Source of the DNA: Limnohabitans sp. Rim8
Lineage (GTDB): Bacteria; Pseudomonadota; Gammaproteobacteria; Burkholderiales; Burkholderiaceae_C
Assembly: GCF_945869175.1 (NCBI RefSeq)
Contig: NZ_CAMBNZ010000014.1
Span: 1 to 42,581, forward strand
Direction: 5' to 3'
DNA length: 42,581 nt
Of the stretch, positions 16,579 through 25,435 are shown piece by piece. Below the pieces are notes generated by a model, which did not search any database, was not told the DNA's origin, and was given only the letters and a program-made list of their open reading frames with translations. Made by a program: the position numbers and the translations under genes. Within the stretch, counting starts at the first letter, position 1; every line of letters starts with the position of its first letter.

Positions 16579-18939
16579 ATGAACGCTCCTACCGCACTCA
16601 AAAACCTGATGCCTGTCTCAGGTGTCCAGCAGGGCAAAGAGCTGGTGCATGAATCTGCACACCTGCACGTCACCGGCTCGGCCACCTACATCGACGATAT
16701 CCCTGAGCATGCTGGCACTTTGTATGCTGCGCTCATCTTGTCGCCCGTGGCGCATGGCGAGTTGATGGGCGACGGCATCGACCGCGCAGCCATTTTGAAA
16801 GAACATGGCGTGGTAGCGGTCTACACGGCCAAAGACATTCCCGGCGAAAACAATTGCGGCCCCATCGTGCACGACGACCCGTTCCTGGCTGTGGGCAAGG
16901 TCGAGTTTGTGGGTCAGGCCGTGGCCGTGGTCGTGGCGCGTGACATGTTGTATGCCCGCGAAGCCGCCCACAAGGCCAAGGTGTTGGTCAAAGAGTTGCC
17001 TCCGATTTTGACGATCGAAGAGGCGATGGCCGCCAGCAGCTTCATCATGCCGCCCAAAGGCATCACCCGTGGCGATGCCACGGCGGCCATTGCCAGCGCA
17101 CCCCACAAAATCAAAGGCAGCACCAACACCGGCCAGCAAGAGCAGTTTTACCTTGAAGGCCAAATCACGTACGCCGTGCCCAAGGAAGACGGGCAGCTCA
17201 CGCTTTATGTGTCGACCCAGCACCCCGACGGCAACCAGCGTGAGGCTGCGCACGCGCTGAACCTGCACACCAACGATGTGGAGGTGATTTGCCGCCGCAT
17301 GGGCGGTGGCTTTGGCGGCAAAGAAGGCAACGCCAGCATCTTCAGCCAAAGCGCTGCCTTGGCCGCGTTCAAACTGCAAAAACCCGTCAAGTTGCGCGTG
17401 AACCGCGACGACGACATGACCATCACCGGCAAGCGCCACGATTTCCGGATCGATTACGAAGTGGGTTTTGACAGCAACGGCCGCGTCTTGGGCGCGGACA
17501 TCACGCTCATGTCGCGTTGCGGTTACAGCACCGATTATTCAGGCCCGGTGAATGACCGTGCGTGCTTGCACATCGACAACACCTACCACCTGCCCGCACT
17601 CAAGTTGGTCAGCCACCGCTGCAAAACCAACACGCAAAGCGCCACCGCATTTCGTGGTTTCGGCGGCCCACAAGGCATGTTCGGCATCGAGACGGTGATG
17701 GACGAGATCGCGATGACTTTGGGCAAAGACCCTTTGGATGTGCGCAAGCTCAACCTTTACAAAGATCCCGCCATCAGTGGCTCTGCGGACACCATGACCA
17801 CCCAGTACAACCAGCTCATCGAAGACTGGGTGGGGGACCAGGTGATCGACCAGGTCGAGCGCGAATCGCAATACGCCGAGCGCCGCGCTCAGGTGCAGGC
17901 CTTCAACGCCCAAAGCAAGAACCGCAAGCGCGGCATGGCGCTGGTGCCCCTGAAGTTCGGCATCAGCTTCACGGCCACGCACTTGAACCAAGGCGGCGCC
18001 TTGTTGGTGGTGTACATGGACGGCTCGGTGAGTTGCAACCACGGCGGCACCGAAATGGGACAAGGCCTGAACACCAAGATGGCGCAGGTCTGTGCCGATG
18101 GTCTGGGCATCAGCGTGGACCATGTGCGCATCACCGCCACCGACTCGCAAAAAGTGCCCAACGCTTCGGCCACATCCGCATCCAGCGGTGCCGACATCAA
18201 CGGCGCGGCCATCATGAACGCGACGATGCAAATGCGCGAGCGCCTCAAGCCTGTGGCTGCCCGTATGCTGGGTTGCGCAGAAGGCGACGTGACGTTTGCG
18301 AACAACGAAGTGCACGGTGGTGCCAAGTCGGTCAAGTGGGCCGATGTGACCAAGCAAGCGTATATGGACCGTGTGGGCTTGTCGGTCACGGGCTTTTACA
18401 TGACGCCCGAAATCAAATACGACTTCGCCACCCTGAATGGCCGTGCGTTTTACTACTACTGCTATGGCGCTGCCGTGAGCGAAGTGGAGATCGACACCCG
18501 CACAGGCGAGTGGTGGCTCAAAGCCGTGGACATCGTCCACGATGTGGGCCGCAGCATCAACCCTGCGATTGACAAAGGCCAGATCGAAGGCGCGTTTGTG
18601 CAAGGCATGGGCTGGCTCACCATGGAAGAGTGCATTTGGGACAAGAAGGGTAAATTGCTCACCCACGGCCCCAGCACCTACAAGATTCCTGTGGCGGGCG
18701 ACATTCCCGAGCACTTCAAGGTGTCCTTGTTTGAAAACCAAAACAACAAGCCCACGCCTTTCAACAGCAAGGCCACGGGCGAGCCCCCATTGATGTTGGG
18801 CCTGTCGACCTTCTTCGCCTTGCGCGATGCGGTGGCTGCCAGTGCCAACCACAAAGCCGTGGTCCACATGGACGCCCCTGCCACGCCCGAACGCATTTTG
18901 ATGGCTTGTGAAAAAGCCAAGACCACAGCAGGCCTGTGA
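16579..18939 (+). CDS. xdhB: XdhB, xanthine dehydrogenase molybdenum subunit
   Basis: Molybdopterin-binding catalytic subunit of 786 residues, the usual length. It shows the molybdopterin motif GGGFGGKEGN and the substrate-region FRGFGGPQG, whose arginine orients xanthine. Near the C-terminus GEPPLMLGLSTFFALRDA supplies the catalytic glutamate. These features separate xanthine dehydrogenase from aldehyde oxidase-like relatives. It begins directly after the xdhA stop, with GAGG in the end of xdhA as ribosome site. A small cysteine-rich gene follows at 25 bases. Maturation requires XdhC, encoded at 22533. Confidence 0.96.
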   Translation: MNAPTALKNLMPVSGVQQGKELVHESAHLHVTGSATYIDDIPEHAGTLYAALILSPVAHGELMGDGIDRAAILKEHGVVAVYTAKDIPGENNCGPIVHDDPFLAVGKVEFVGQAVAVVVARDMLYAREAAHKAKVLVKELPPILTIEEAMAASSFIMPPKGITRGDATAAIASAPHKIKGSTNTGQQEQFYLEGQITYAVPKEDGQLTLYVSTQHPDGNQREAAHALNLHTNDVEVICRRMGGGFGGKEGNASIFSQSAALAAFKLQKPVKLRVNRDDDMTITGKRHDFRIDYEVGFDSNGRVLGADITLMSRCGYSTDYSGPVNDRACLHIDNTYHLPALKLVSHRCKTNTQSATAFRGFGGPQGMFGIETVMDEIAMTLGKDPLDVRKLNLYKDPAISGSADTMTTQYNQLIEDWVGDQVIDQVERESQYAERRAQVQAFNAQSKNRKRGMALVPLKFGISFTATHLNQGGALLVVYMDGSVSCNHGGTEMGQGLNTKMAQVCADGLGISVDHVRITATDSQKVPNASATSASSGADINGAAIMNATMQMRERLKPVAARMLGCAEGDVTFANNEVHGGAKSVKWADVTKQAYMDRVGLSVTGFYMTPEIKYDFATLNGRAFYYYCYGAAVSEVEIDTRTGEWWLKAVDIVHDVGRSINPAIDKGQIEGAFVQGMGWLTMEECIWDKKGKLLTHGPSTYKIPVAGDIPEHFKVSLFENQNNKPTPFNSKATGEPPLMLGLSTFFALRDAVAASANHKAVVHMDAPATPERILMACEKAKTTAGL

Positions 18940-18963
18940 GGGTTTATCGAAAGGAAAATACCC

Positions 18964-19146
18964 ATGTCTGACGATCCACGGTGCTGCGGCACCGGCACTT
19001 GCATCATCAACGCCGAAGGCCTTTGCTGGTGCGGGCAGCGCTGGGATGGTGAGAAGATGTGTTTTGCGCCCGAGGTTGCGCCAGTGCAAGCCCAAAATCA
19101 AAACGCGGAGTCTTCCAATCAGCCTTCGCGGCTTGGGCAAGACTGA
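18964..19146 (+). CDS. Small cysteine-rich protein downstream of xdhB
   Basis: A 60-residue protein of unknown function. Six cysteines fall in its first 33 residues (C7, C8, C13, C21, C23, C33) in the pattern CC-x4-C-x7-CxC-x9-C, followed by a polar Gln/Asn-rich tail. The start has a good ribosome site (AAAGGA) and lies 25 bases after xdhB, so it is probably cotranscribed. The cysteine pattern and WCGQRWDG look like a small metal- or FeS-binding knuckle. I recognise no named family with certainty. A role in xanthine dehydrogenase assembly is only a guess from position. Confidence 0.75.
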   Translation: MSDDPRCCGTGTCIINAEGLCWCGQRWDGEKMCFAPEVAPVQAQNQNAESSNQPSRLGQD

Positions 19147-19224
19147 GCACTGCCCAGGCATGACCCGCAGCCCCTTTACGTTTGAGGTCTTGCAAAATTT
19201 GCAGCTGGGCACAAGGCCGCCACC

Positions 19225-20493
19225 TTGACCTCTTCAGCCACTCCGGCGCCATCCCCGCCCGCCATGCACTGGCGCGACTCGTTCCGGGTTCGCAGTTTTC
19301 GTTTCCAGTGGCCTGCCGATCTGGCCACGTCCTGGGCTTTTGAAATGGAGTCCATCGTGCTGGGCTGGTTCATCCTGGTCGAGTCGGGCTCGGTGATGAT
19401 GCTGGTGGTGTTTGGCGCCTTGCAGTACTTGGGTTCTTTGGTGTCGCCCATGTTTGGCGTGGTGGGCGACCGCTTGGGTTACCGCCGCATGTTGGTTCTG
19501 TCGCGTGCCCTGTATACGGCACTGGCCGCCACCTTCATGCTGCTGGCCTGGTTGCAATTCCTCACGCCCATGATCGTGCTGTTCATGGCTGCTTTGGGAG
19601 GCCTGGTACGCCCCTCGGACATGATGATGCGCAACGCCTTGATCGCGCAGACTTTACCGCCTCGGCATTTGCTGGGCACCTTGGGTATTTCGCGCATCAC
19701 CTCGGATTCGGCCCGCATTGCGGGTGCTTTGGCGGGTGTAGGCGTGGTCGCTTGGCTGGGTATGACCTGGGCCTTTGCCCTGATCACCGCGCTTTACATG
19801 CTCAGCTTTGTGCTCTCGCGCGGGGTGTCGGACGATTCCGCTCCAGCTCATGACGCCGTGCGCGTGTCACCCGTGCGCGACTTGCAGTTGGCTTTTGGCT
19901 ACGTGTGGACGCGACCGGTGCTGATGGCGGCCATGGCCTTGGCTTTCTTGGTCAACCTGCTGGCCTTTCCTTTCTCTTTGGGTTTGCTGCCTTATGTGGC
20001 CAAAAACATTTACCTGACCGACCAGACGGGTCTGGGATGGCTGGGCGCCAGCTTTGCCTTTGGGGGGTTGGTGGGCTCGGTGGTCCTGAGTTCGCACCGC
20101 TTTGCGTTTCGCGCGGCGCAAACCATGGTGTTGGCCGGGGCGGTGTGGTTTACGGTGGATGTGCTGTTCGCCTTCAGCACACATCTGGGCGTGGGCATGG
20201 CCTTGCTGTGGGTGGCGGGCCTGGCGCAAAGCCTCAGCATGACGCCCTTGGCCGCTGTGATGCTGCGCGCCACAGAACCAGCTTACCGGGGCCGGGTGAT
20301 GGGCATGCGCATGCTGGCCATCTGGGGTTTGCCTTTGGGCCTGCTTCTTTCTGGGCCGCTGATTGACCGCTGGGGCTATGCCGCCACAGCCGGGATGTAT
20401 TCGGCTCTGGGGCTGCTCTTGACCGGGGCCATGGCAGTGTACTGGCGAGCCCACATCTGGGATGCCAAAGCGCCGGCCAATGCCCCTTTGTAA
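19225..20493 (+). CDS. MFS transporter
   Basis: Inner-membrane major facilitator of 422 residues with about eleven to twelve hydrophobic segments and the motif-A-like loop GVVGDRLGYRRMLVLSR between segments two and three. It resembles the DHA3/EntS-type exporter branch. TTG 19225 is preferred since AAGG stands about 10 bases upstream; ATG 19264 is an alternative that removes 13 residues but lacks a ribosome site. The gene lies 78 bases after the small cysteine-rich gene and is followed by another MFS gene. Substrate unknown; no purine-permease signature (NCS1, NCS2) is present. Confidence 0.88.
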   Translation: MTSSATPAPSPPAMHWRDSFRVRSFRFQWPADLATSWAFEMESIVLGWFILVESGSVMMLVVFGALQYLGSLVSPMFGVVGDRLGYRRMLVLSRALYTALAATFMLLAWLQFLTPMIVLFMAALGGLVRPSDMMMRNALIAQTLPPRHLLGTLGISRITSDSARIAGALAGVGVVAWLGMTWAFALITALYMLSFVLSRGVSDDSAPAHDAVRVSPVRDLQLAFGYVWTRPVLMAAMALAFLVNLLAFPFSLGLLPYVAKNIYLTDQTGLGWLGASFAFGGLVGSVVLSSHRFAFRAAQTMVLAGAVWFTVDVLFAFSTHLGVGMALLWVAGLAQSLSMTPLAAVMLRATEPAYRGRVMGMRMLAIWGLPLGLLLSGPLIDRWGYAATAGMYSALGLLLTGAMAVYWRAHIWDAKAPANAPL

Positions 20494-20610
20494 CTTGTGT
20501 AGGATGAGCCGCCGCTGTGACCAAAGCGACAGCGTTCAATCGACCTTGGCCGCACAGTGCTGGTGCATGGCCGGGTTGACAGCAGCCTGACCTGAAAGCT
20601 CAAATTGACC

Positions 20611-21837
20611 ATGACAAACTTGACCTCTGCTGCGGCTCCTGCGCCCGAACAGCTCGCCGATCACCCCCGCATGGTGCGGGGCTTGTTGAACATCGCGCAC
20701 GCGCTGGACCATTTGTTTTTGCTGATTTTTGCGGCGGCGGTCAGCACCATGGCCGCCGACATGGGCCTGGCCCAATGGCAAGACCTGATGCCGTATGGTG
20801 CGGGGGCGTTTTTCATGTTCGGTCTGGGCGCTTTGCCAGCAGGTCGCTTGGGCGATGTGTGGGGCCGCCGCAGCATGATGCTGATCTTCTTTTTTGGCAT
20901 TGGCGCGGCGTCCATCCTCACGGCGTTCATGCAAACGCCCTGGCAGCTGGCCATCAGCCTGACCTTGATCGGCCTTTTTGCATCAATTTACCACCCGGTC
21001 GGGATTCCTATGTTGCTCGAGCGCTCGGCCAACCCGGGTGCGACGATTGGCTTCAATGGACTGGCTGGCAATCTGGGCGTGGCCGTGGCGGCCTTGCTCA
21101 CCGGATTTTTGATTCAGTGGCAAGGATGGCGTGCGGCTTTTATCATCCCCGGCGTCGTGGCATTGCTTTGCGGCTGGTTCTTTGCACGCGCTTGCCCGCA
21201 AGAGGTGTCGTCACCCGCCAAGCGAAAGGGCGGCGCCAAAGTGAATTTACCTGCCCCCTTGCTGGCCCGTGCTTTGGTGGTCATGACTGCTGCGGCCATC
21301 ACCAGCAGCGTCTTGTTCAACTTCACGACCAATGGCAATGGTCTCTTGCTGGCCGAACGCTTTCAGGGGGTGATGGAAGACCCTGTTGCTTTGGGCCTCT
21401 TGCTCGCGCTGGTCTATGCCGTGGCGTCGGTGGCCCAGGTGGTGGTGGGCCACCTCATCAACCGTTTCTCGCTCAAGCGTTTTTTCATGTTCATGGTGAT
21501 GGCGCAAATTCCCATGCTGGTGTTGGCATCGCAAGCGCAGGGTTGGTGGCTGTTTGCAGCGCTCATTGGGGTGATGGTGTTCATTTTCGGAGCCATCCCT
21601 TTCACCGACTTCATGATTGCCCGCTATGTGGATGACCGCCTGCGCTCACGCGTGTCGGGCATGCGCTTGGGGGTGTCCTTTGCAGTCAGTTCCCTGTCGG
21701 TTTGGGCCTTGGGGCCGGTGGTCAAGGCCATGGGCTTTGGCAGCTCGCTCTTGCTGCTGGCGTGTTTTTCTGTGACCACCACCTTGATTTTGACCTTGCT
21801 GCCGGGTGCCGAGCACGAACAATCGCCCGCCAGTTGA
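20611..21837 (+). CDS. MFS transporter
   Basis: A second major facilitator protein, 408 residues from ATG 20611, with about twelve hydrophobic segments and motif A as GRLGDVWGRRSMM. It is only distantly similar to the preceding MFS gene by eye, so the pair is not a recent tandem duplication. It is 117 bases downstream of the first, on the same strand. TTG 20605 two codons earlier is also in frame. The end converges with the TonB-like lipoprotein gene 21 bases away. Substrate unknown. Confidence 0.88.
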   Translation: MTNLTSAAAPAPEQLADHPRMVRGLLNIAHALDHLFLLIFAAAVSTMAADMGLAQWQDLMPYGAGAFFMFGLGALPAGRLGDVWGRRSMMLIFFFGIGAASILTAFMQTPWQLAISLTLIGLFASIYHPVGIPMLLERSANPGATIGFNGLAGNLGVAVAALLTGFLIQWQGWRAAFIIPGVVALLCGWFFARACPQEVSSPAKRKGGAKVNLPAPLLARALVVMTAAAITSSVLFNFTTNGNGLLLAERFQGVMEDPVALGLLLALVYAVASVAQVVVGHLINRFSLKRFFMFMVMAQIPMLVLASQAQGWWLFAALIGVMVFIFGAIPFTDFMIARYVDDRLRSRVSGMRLGVSFAVSSLSVWALGPVVKAMGFGSSLLLLACFSVTTTLILTLLPGAEHEQSPAS

Positions 21838-21858
21838 CAAGATGTGTTGTTGAGGACT

Positions 21859-22431
21859 TCAGTCCTGGCCTTCTGTCAAGGTGTCGAGTTGGAATTTGCC
21901 GCTCTTGTGCCACAGCCAGACGTCGGTGTAGGTCACTTGACTCAGGTGTTTGGGCACAGGGTAAGGCGCAGAGGCTTTGACCAAGCGTTCGATCTCGGCC
22001 ATGACGTGTGGTGCATGTTTGGGCGCACGCATCCAGTTCACCGCTTTGACCGAGCCTTTTTGGTCAATGTCCACATTCAAAACCCCCACGGCTTCGAGCA
22101 TGGGCGGCATGCGCCCTTTGTAGATGCGGTGTGCGTGGACGCCATACAAATGGCCCGCTGCATCCTTGCGGTATTCTTTGCTGCTGCGGGCCAGCGATGT
22201 GGGACCGCTGGGCGCTGCGATTTTTTCAGGCACTTTGGCAGCAGCCGGTTGGGGTGCCACAGGTGTGACGGTGACTGGCGCAGGCGCAAGGACAGGCGGG
22301 GGTTTCACGGGAGGGGGTTTCACGGGAGGGGGTGGGGTGCTGCAGCCACTGAGCCATGCCAAAGCCGCAGTGCCCAGGGTCAAGCCACTGCGGGTGATGG
22401 ATCTGTGAACGGTTTGCAAACGTGGTTTCAT
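21859..22431 (-). CDS. Proline-rich lipoprotein with TonB-like C-terminal domain
   Basis: Predicted lipoprotein of 190 residues. The N-terminal signal ends in the lipobox LSGC (Cys about residue 30). A proline-rich linker follows (PPPPVKPPPVKPPPVLAPAPV), then a C-terminal domain with GRMPPMLEAVGVLNVDIDQKGSVKAVN, resembling the TonB C-terminal or energy-transducer fold. Classical TonB is anchored by a transmembrane helix, so a lipid anchor is unusual. The start ATG 22431 has AAGGG upstream. It diverges from xdhC; function is unknown and it may simply be a periplasmic lipoprotein with a borrowed fold. Confidence 0.8.
   Translation of the reverse strand: MKPRLQTVHRSITRSGLTLGTAALAWLSGCSTPPPPVKPPPVKPPPVLAPAPVTVTPVAPQPAAAKVPEKIAAPSGPTSLARSSKEYRKDAAGHLYGVHAHRIYKGRMPPMLEAVGVLNVDIDQKGSVKAVNWMRAPKHAPHVMAEIERLVKASAPYPVPKHLSQVTYTDVWLWHKSGKFQLDTLTEGQD
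22301..22330. repeat. Two exact 15-base tandem repeats inside the lipoprotein gene
   Basis: The unit GGTTTCACGGGAGGG occurs twice back to back (22301-22315 and 22316-22330). On the minus strand it encodes the repeated PPPVK linker, so length variation here would change linker length without breaking the frame. Confidence 0.85.
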
Positions 22432-22532
22432 GGTGAGCCCTTGTCCTTGGCATACTCTCAGTTGGCGTTGATTGTGGCACTGCCAATGCCGGATGAGCAA
22501 GCCACTGGCATGCCTCAATTTTGAATGGATAC

Positions 22533-23336
22533 ATGAGCGTGAATTGGATCGAGCAAGCCCTCAAGCGGCTGATCACCGACAAGGCGGTGTTGGTGACTGT
22601 GCGGTCCACGCAAGGCTCTGTGCCCCGTGGACCCGGAACCCAGATGGTGGTGTTTGCCCAAGGCGAGCAGGGCACGATCGGTGGCGGACATTTGGAACTC
22701 CAAGCGCTGGCGCATGCCCGGTTTGTGTTGGCGGGGCAAAGCGAGCGCCTGGACTTGCGCCAGGTTTTGGGGCCCAGTTTGGGCCAGTGTTGCGGTGGTG
22801 CCGTGGACCTTGTTTTTGAGCGGGTGAGCCCCGAAGATCTGCCGCGCATGCGAACGCTTTTGTTGCTGCCGCGCACCCCGCTGGCCCTGTTTGGCGGCGG
22901 CCATGTGGGCAAGGCCTTGATCCATACACTGGCCCCTTTGCCGTTTGCCGTGCGCTGGATTGACAGCCGAGACGAGATTTTTCCGGCCGATGTGCCCAGT
23001 GGTGTGGATTGTGAACACTCCAATCCGGTACAAGCGGCGGTGGCCGATCTGGCCCCCGGCAGCCGGGTCCTGATCATGAGCTTCAGCCACGCCGAAGATC
23101 TGGACATCGTGATTGCATGCATGAAGCGCCAAAGATCTCAGGGCGATTTGCCCTTTGTGGGCCTGATTGGCAGCCAAACAAAATGGGCCACCTTCCGACA
23201 TCGCCTGGAAGACCGGGGCTTTTCGGCCAAGGAGATCGCCCACATCACCTGCCCCATTGGGGTGCCGGGCATTGCGGGCAAAGAGCCCGAAGTCATTGCC
23301 GTGGCTGTGGCGGCACAACTCTTGCAAATGCTTTGA
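22533..23336 (+). CDS. xdhC: XdhC, xanthine dehydrogenase accessory protein
   Basis: XdhC binds molybdenum cofactor, promotes its sulfuration and delivers it to XdhB; it is not part of the mature enzyme. The 267-residue protein has the XdhC/CoxI N-terminal domain (VRSTQGSVPRGPGTQM, then LGPSLGQCCGGAVDL with the paired cysteines). A C-terminal Rossmann domain follows (LFGGGHVGKAL; GLIGSQTKWATFRHRL; CPIGVPGIAGKEPEVIAVAVAAQLL). ATG 22533 is preferred over TTG 22521. It is separated from xdhAB by two MFS genes and the oppositely oriented lipoprotein gene, and stands about 140 bases before puuD. Confidence 0.95.
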   Translation: MSVNWIEQALKRLITDKAVLVTVRSTQGSVPRGPGTQMVVFAQGEQGTIGGGHLELQALAHARFVLAGQSERLDLRQVLGPSLGQCCGGAVDLVFERVSPEDLPRMRTLLLLPRTPLALFGGGHVGKALIHTLAPLPFAVRWIDSRDEIFPADVPSGVDCEHSNPVQAAVADLAPGSRVLIMSFSHAEDLDIVIACMKRQRSQGDLPFVGLIGSQTKWATFRHRLEDRGFSAKEIAHITCPIGVPGIAGKEPEVIAVAVAAQLLQML

Positions 23337-23360
23337 GCAGGCGGACTGGATTCGCTGGTA

Positions 23361-23380
23361 AAAATTGTATACACTTCGGT
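23361..23380 (+). promoter_or_regulatory. Putative GntR operator and promoter of puuD
   Basis: This 20-base block is identical to 13631-13650 and contains TTGTATACACTTCGGT, core TGTATACA at 23366-23373. TATACA would act as the -10 box of puuD, whose start is about 100 bases downstream, so binding here would block transcription. The identity is seen directly; the regulatory role is inferred. Confidence 0.7.
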
Positions 23381-23476
23381 GCACTGGTCGCAGCGGCGCA
23401 AGAACCCTCAGGTTCATGTTCGCGACCGAATACCCGCTCACAGGGCCCGCGGTGGTGAGCAGGTTGGAGATCCTTC

Positions 23477-24688
23477 ATGGAATCGTATTTTCTGGAATGG
23501 GCCAATCTGTTGCTCCGATGGGTGCATGTCATCACCGCCATCGCCTGGATTGGTTCTTCGTTTTACTTTGTCTTTCTGGACAACAACCTGCAAAAACCCA
23601 ACTCGCCCGACTTGCTTGAAAAAGGGGTGGGGGGTGCGATGTGGGCCGTGCACGGCGGCGGTTTTTACAACCCGCAAAAGTACATGGTGGCCCCCAAGGT
23701 CATCCACACCAAGCTGCACTGGTTTTATTGGGAAAGCTACTCCACCTGGTTGAGCGGCTTTGCCCTGTTCACGGTGCTGTACCTGTACAACGCCGGTACC
23801 TTTTTGATCGACAAATCGCTGATGGATTGGTCGCCTGTCATGGCCGGTTCGGCTGCGGTGGGGCTGCTGGTGGCTTTCTGGTTGGTCTACGACACGATCT
23901 GCCGCGTGTTCGGTTTCCGCAAAAACGGCGAGTTGATCGTCGCAGGCCTGATGATTGTCGTCGTGGCCTTTTGCGCTTGGCTGGCCAATGAACTGTTTGC
24001 CGGTCGCGCTGCCTTCATGCTGGTGGGTGCGATGATCGCCACCGCCATGAGTGCCAATGTGTTCTTCTGGATCATTCCCGGCCAGCGCAAAGTGGTGGCC
24101 GCCATGACCAGCGGCGAAACCTATGACGCCAACGCTTTGGCCATTCACGGCAAGCGGGGCAAACAGCGCAGCGTGCACAACACCTACTTCACGCTGCCCG
24201 TCATCTTTGCGATGCTGAGCAACCACTACAGCTTTTTGTACACACACGAGCACCGCTGGGTGCTGTTGTTTGTGATGATGTTGGCCGGTGCCCTCATCCG
24301 CCAGTTTTTTGTTCAGCGCCATGGCTATCACTTGGGCCGCGCGGCCAACCCTTGGCCCTTTGCGGCGGTGGGGGTGGTGATGATTTTGGGCGTGATCGTC
24401 GCCTTGAAGCCCGCAGCGCCTCAAGTCTCTGCTGGACCCGCAGCGCCCGTGAGTTTTGCCCAAGTGCAAAGTTTGGTGAGTCAGCACTGCATCAGCTGCC
24501 ATGGTGCCCAGGTGCAAATGAAAAACGTGCGCTTGGACAGCCCTGAGTTGATCAAGCAACACGCTCAAAACATGTACCAGCAGGTGGTGGTGACCAAGCA
24601 AATGCCCATGGGCAATGCGAACGGTCTGACCGAGGATGACCGCGCCATGCTGGGTCGTTGGTTCCTGGCGGGTGCCAAACTGGACTGA
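23477..24688 (+). CDS. puuD: PuuD, membrane urate oxidase with cytochrome c domain
   Basis: PuuD oxidises urate to 5-hydroxyisourate and is unrelated to soluble uricase. The 403-residue protein has an N-terminal membrane domain of about eight helices with conserved histidines (RWVHVITAIAWIGSSFYF; KVIHTKLHWFYWESYSTW). A C-terminal cytochrome c domain carries a single haem site CISCH (residues 338-342) and a likely methionine ligand in KQMPMGN. Electrons probably go to the respiratory chain rather than to oxygen with peroxide release, as described for this family. ATG 23477 has GGAGA upstream. It abuts the convergent acyltransferase gene with no bases between stop codons. Confidence 0.95.
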   Translation: MESYFLEWANLLLRWVHVITAIAWIGSSFYFVFLDNNLQKPNSPDLLEKGVGGAMWAVHGGGFYNPQKYMVAPKVIHTKLHWFYWESYSTWLSGFALFTVLYLYNAGTFLIDKSLMDWSPVMAGSAAVGLLVAFWLVYDTICRVFGFRKNGELIVAGLMIVVVAFCAWLANELFAGRAAFMLVGAMIATAMSANVFFWIIPGQRKVVAAMTSGETYDANALAIHGKRGKQRSVHNTYFTLPVIFAMLSNHYSFLYTHEHRWVLLFVMMLAGALIRQFFVQRHGYHLGRAANPWPFAAVGVVMILGVIVALKPAAPQVSAGPAAPVSFAQVQSLVSQHCISCHGAQVQMKNVRLDSPELIKQHAQNMYQQVVVTKQMPMGNANGLTEDDRAMLGRWFLAGAKLD

Positions 24689-25294
24689 TCAAGTCTGCTG
24701 GTCAGGGGGTGTTTCAAACTGGTCTGCGTTTTTCCCCTTGAAGGGGGCGTAGAAAGCTTTGATTTCGACCATGTCTTTGTCGATATCACCGGTTGGGTAA
24801 AACAAAGGTCCCAAGCCGCTGATCTTGCGGGTGTAGTCCATGTAGCCCATCACGATGGGCACCTGGGCTTGCAAGGCGATGTAGTAAAAACCGGTTTTCC
24901 AATAACGTGTTTTGCTGCGTGTGCCCTCTGGTGGGATCACCAAATGCAGGGAACCTTGAGCGTGCTTCAAGGCTTGAGCGCAACTGTCCACCATATTGGA
25001 CGCCTGTTCGCGGTTCACGGCGATGCCACCGAGCCAGCGCATGAGAGGGCCAAAAGGGGGCGAGAAAATGCTTTTCTTTCCCATCCAGTTCACATGCAGG
25101 CGCAAGTGAAATGCCACCATCAACAGATAAGGCAAATCCCAGTTGCTGGTGTGAGGGGCTGCGATCATCACGCATTTGTCGATGCCGACGGGCAAGCTGC
25201 CTTCGATCTTCCAGCCTGTGAGTTTGAGAAAAGTCTTGGAAAACGCCCGCAGGGCGGTGTTCACGATGGGCGTGTCAAAAAGCGTTCGGTGCAT
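24689..25294 (-). CDS. 1-acyl-sn-glycerol-3-phosphate acyltransferase-like protein
   Basis: PlsC-superfamily acyltransferase of 201 residues. It carries the catalytic HX4D motif as HTSNWD and the glycerophosphate-binding PEGTRS motif. It is short and lacks a strong N-terminal membrane helix, so it belongs to the small soluble or peripherally bound PlsC-like proteins whose acceptor is often unknown. ATG 25294 gives the start; the ribosome site is weak. Its stop codon directly abuts that of puuD. No functional link to purine catabolism is evident. Confidence 0.88.
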   Translation of the reverse strand: MHRTLFDTPIVNTALRAFSKTFLKLTGWKIEGSLPVGIDKCVMIAAPHTSNWDLPYLLMVAFHLRLHVNWMGKKSIFSPPFGPLMRWLGGIAVNREQASNMVDSCAQALKHAQGSLHLVIPPEGTRSKTRYWKTGFYYIALQAQVPIVMGYMDYTRKISGLGPLFYPTGDIDKDMVEIKAFYAPFKGKNADQFETPPDQQT

Positions 25295-25435
25295 GAAAAG
25301 TCGATGTGAAAATAAAAATATTCGTTTTCAAGCCGATGCCTTAATTCATCGTCAAACGAAGCGCACAGGGATTATGGCGGTCAAATGATGACCCGCTTTC
25401 CCAGTGCGTCAATGCGGCTCAACTGAATGGCTGCG

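Noticed and set aside
17539-19212. Long open frame on the minus strand opposite xdhB (557 codons)
   Set aside because: Low-complexity His/Ala/Val composition without motifs; the plus strand carries the XdhB molybdopterin motifs throughout.
19225-21837. Adjacent MFS genes as a tandem duplication
   Set aside because: The two proteins share only general MFS features by eye; no extended similarity.
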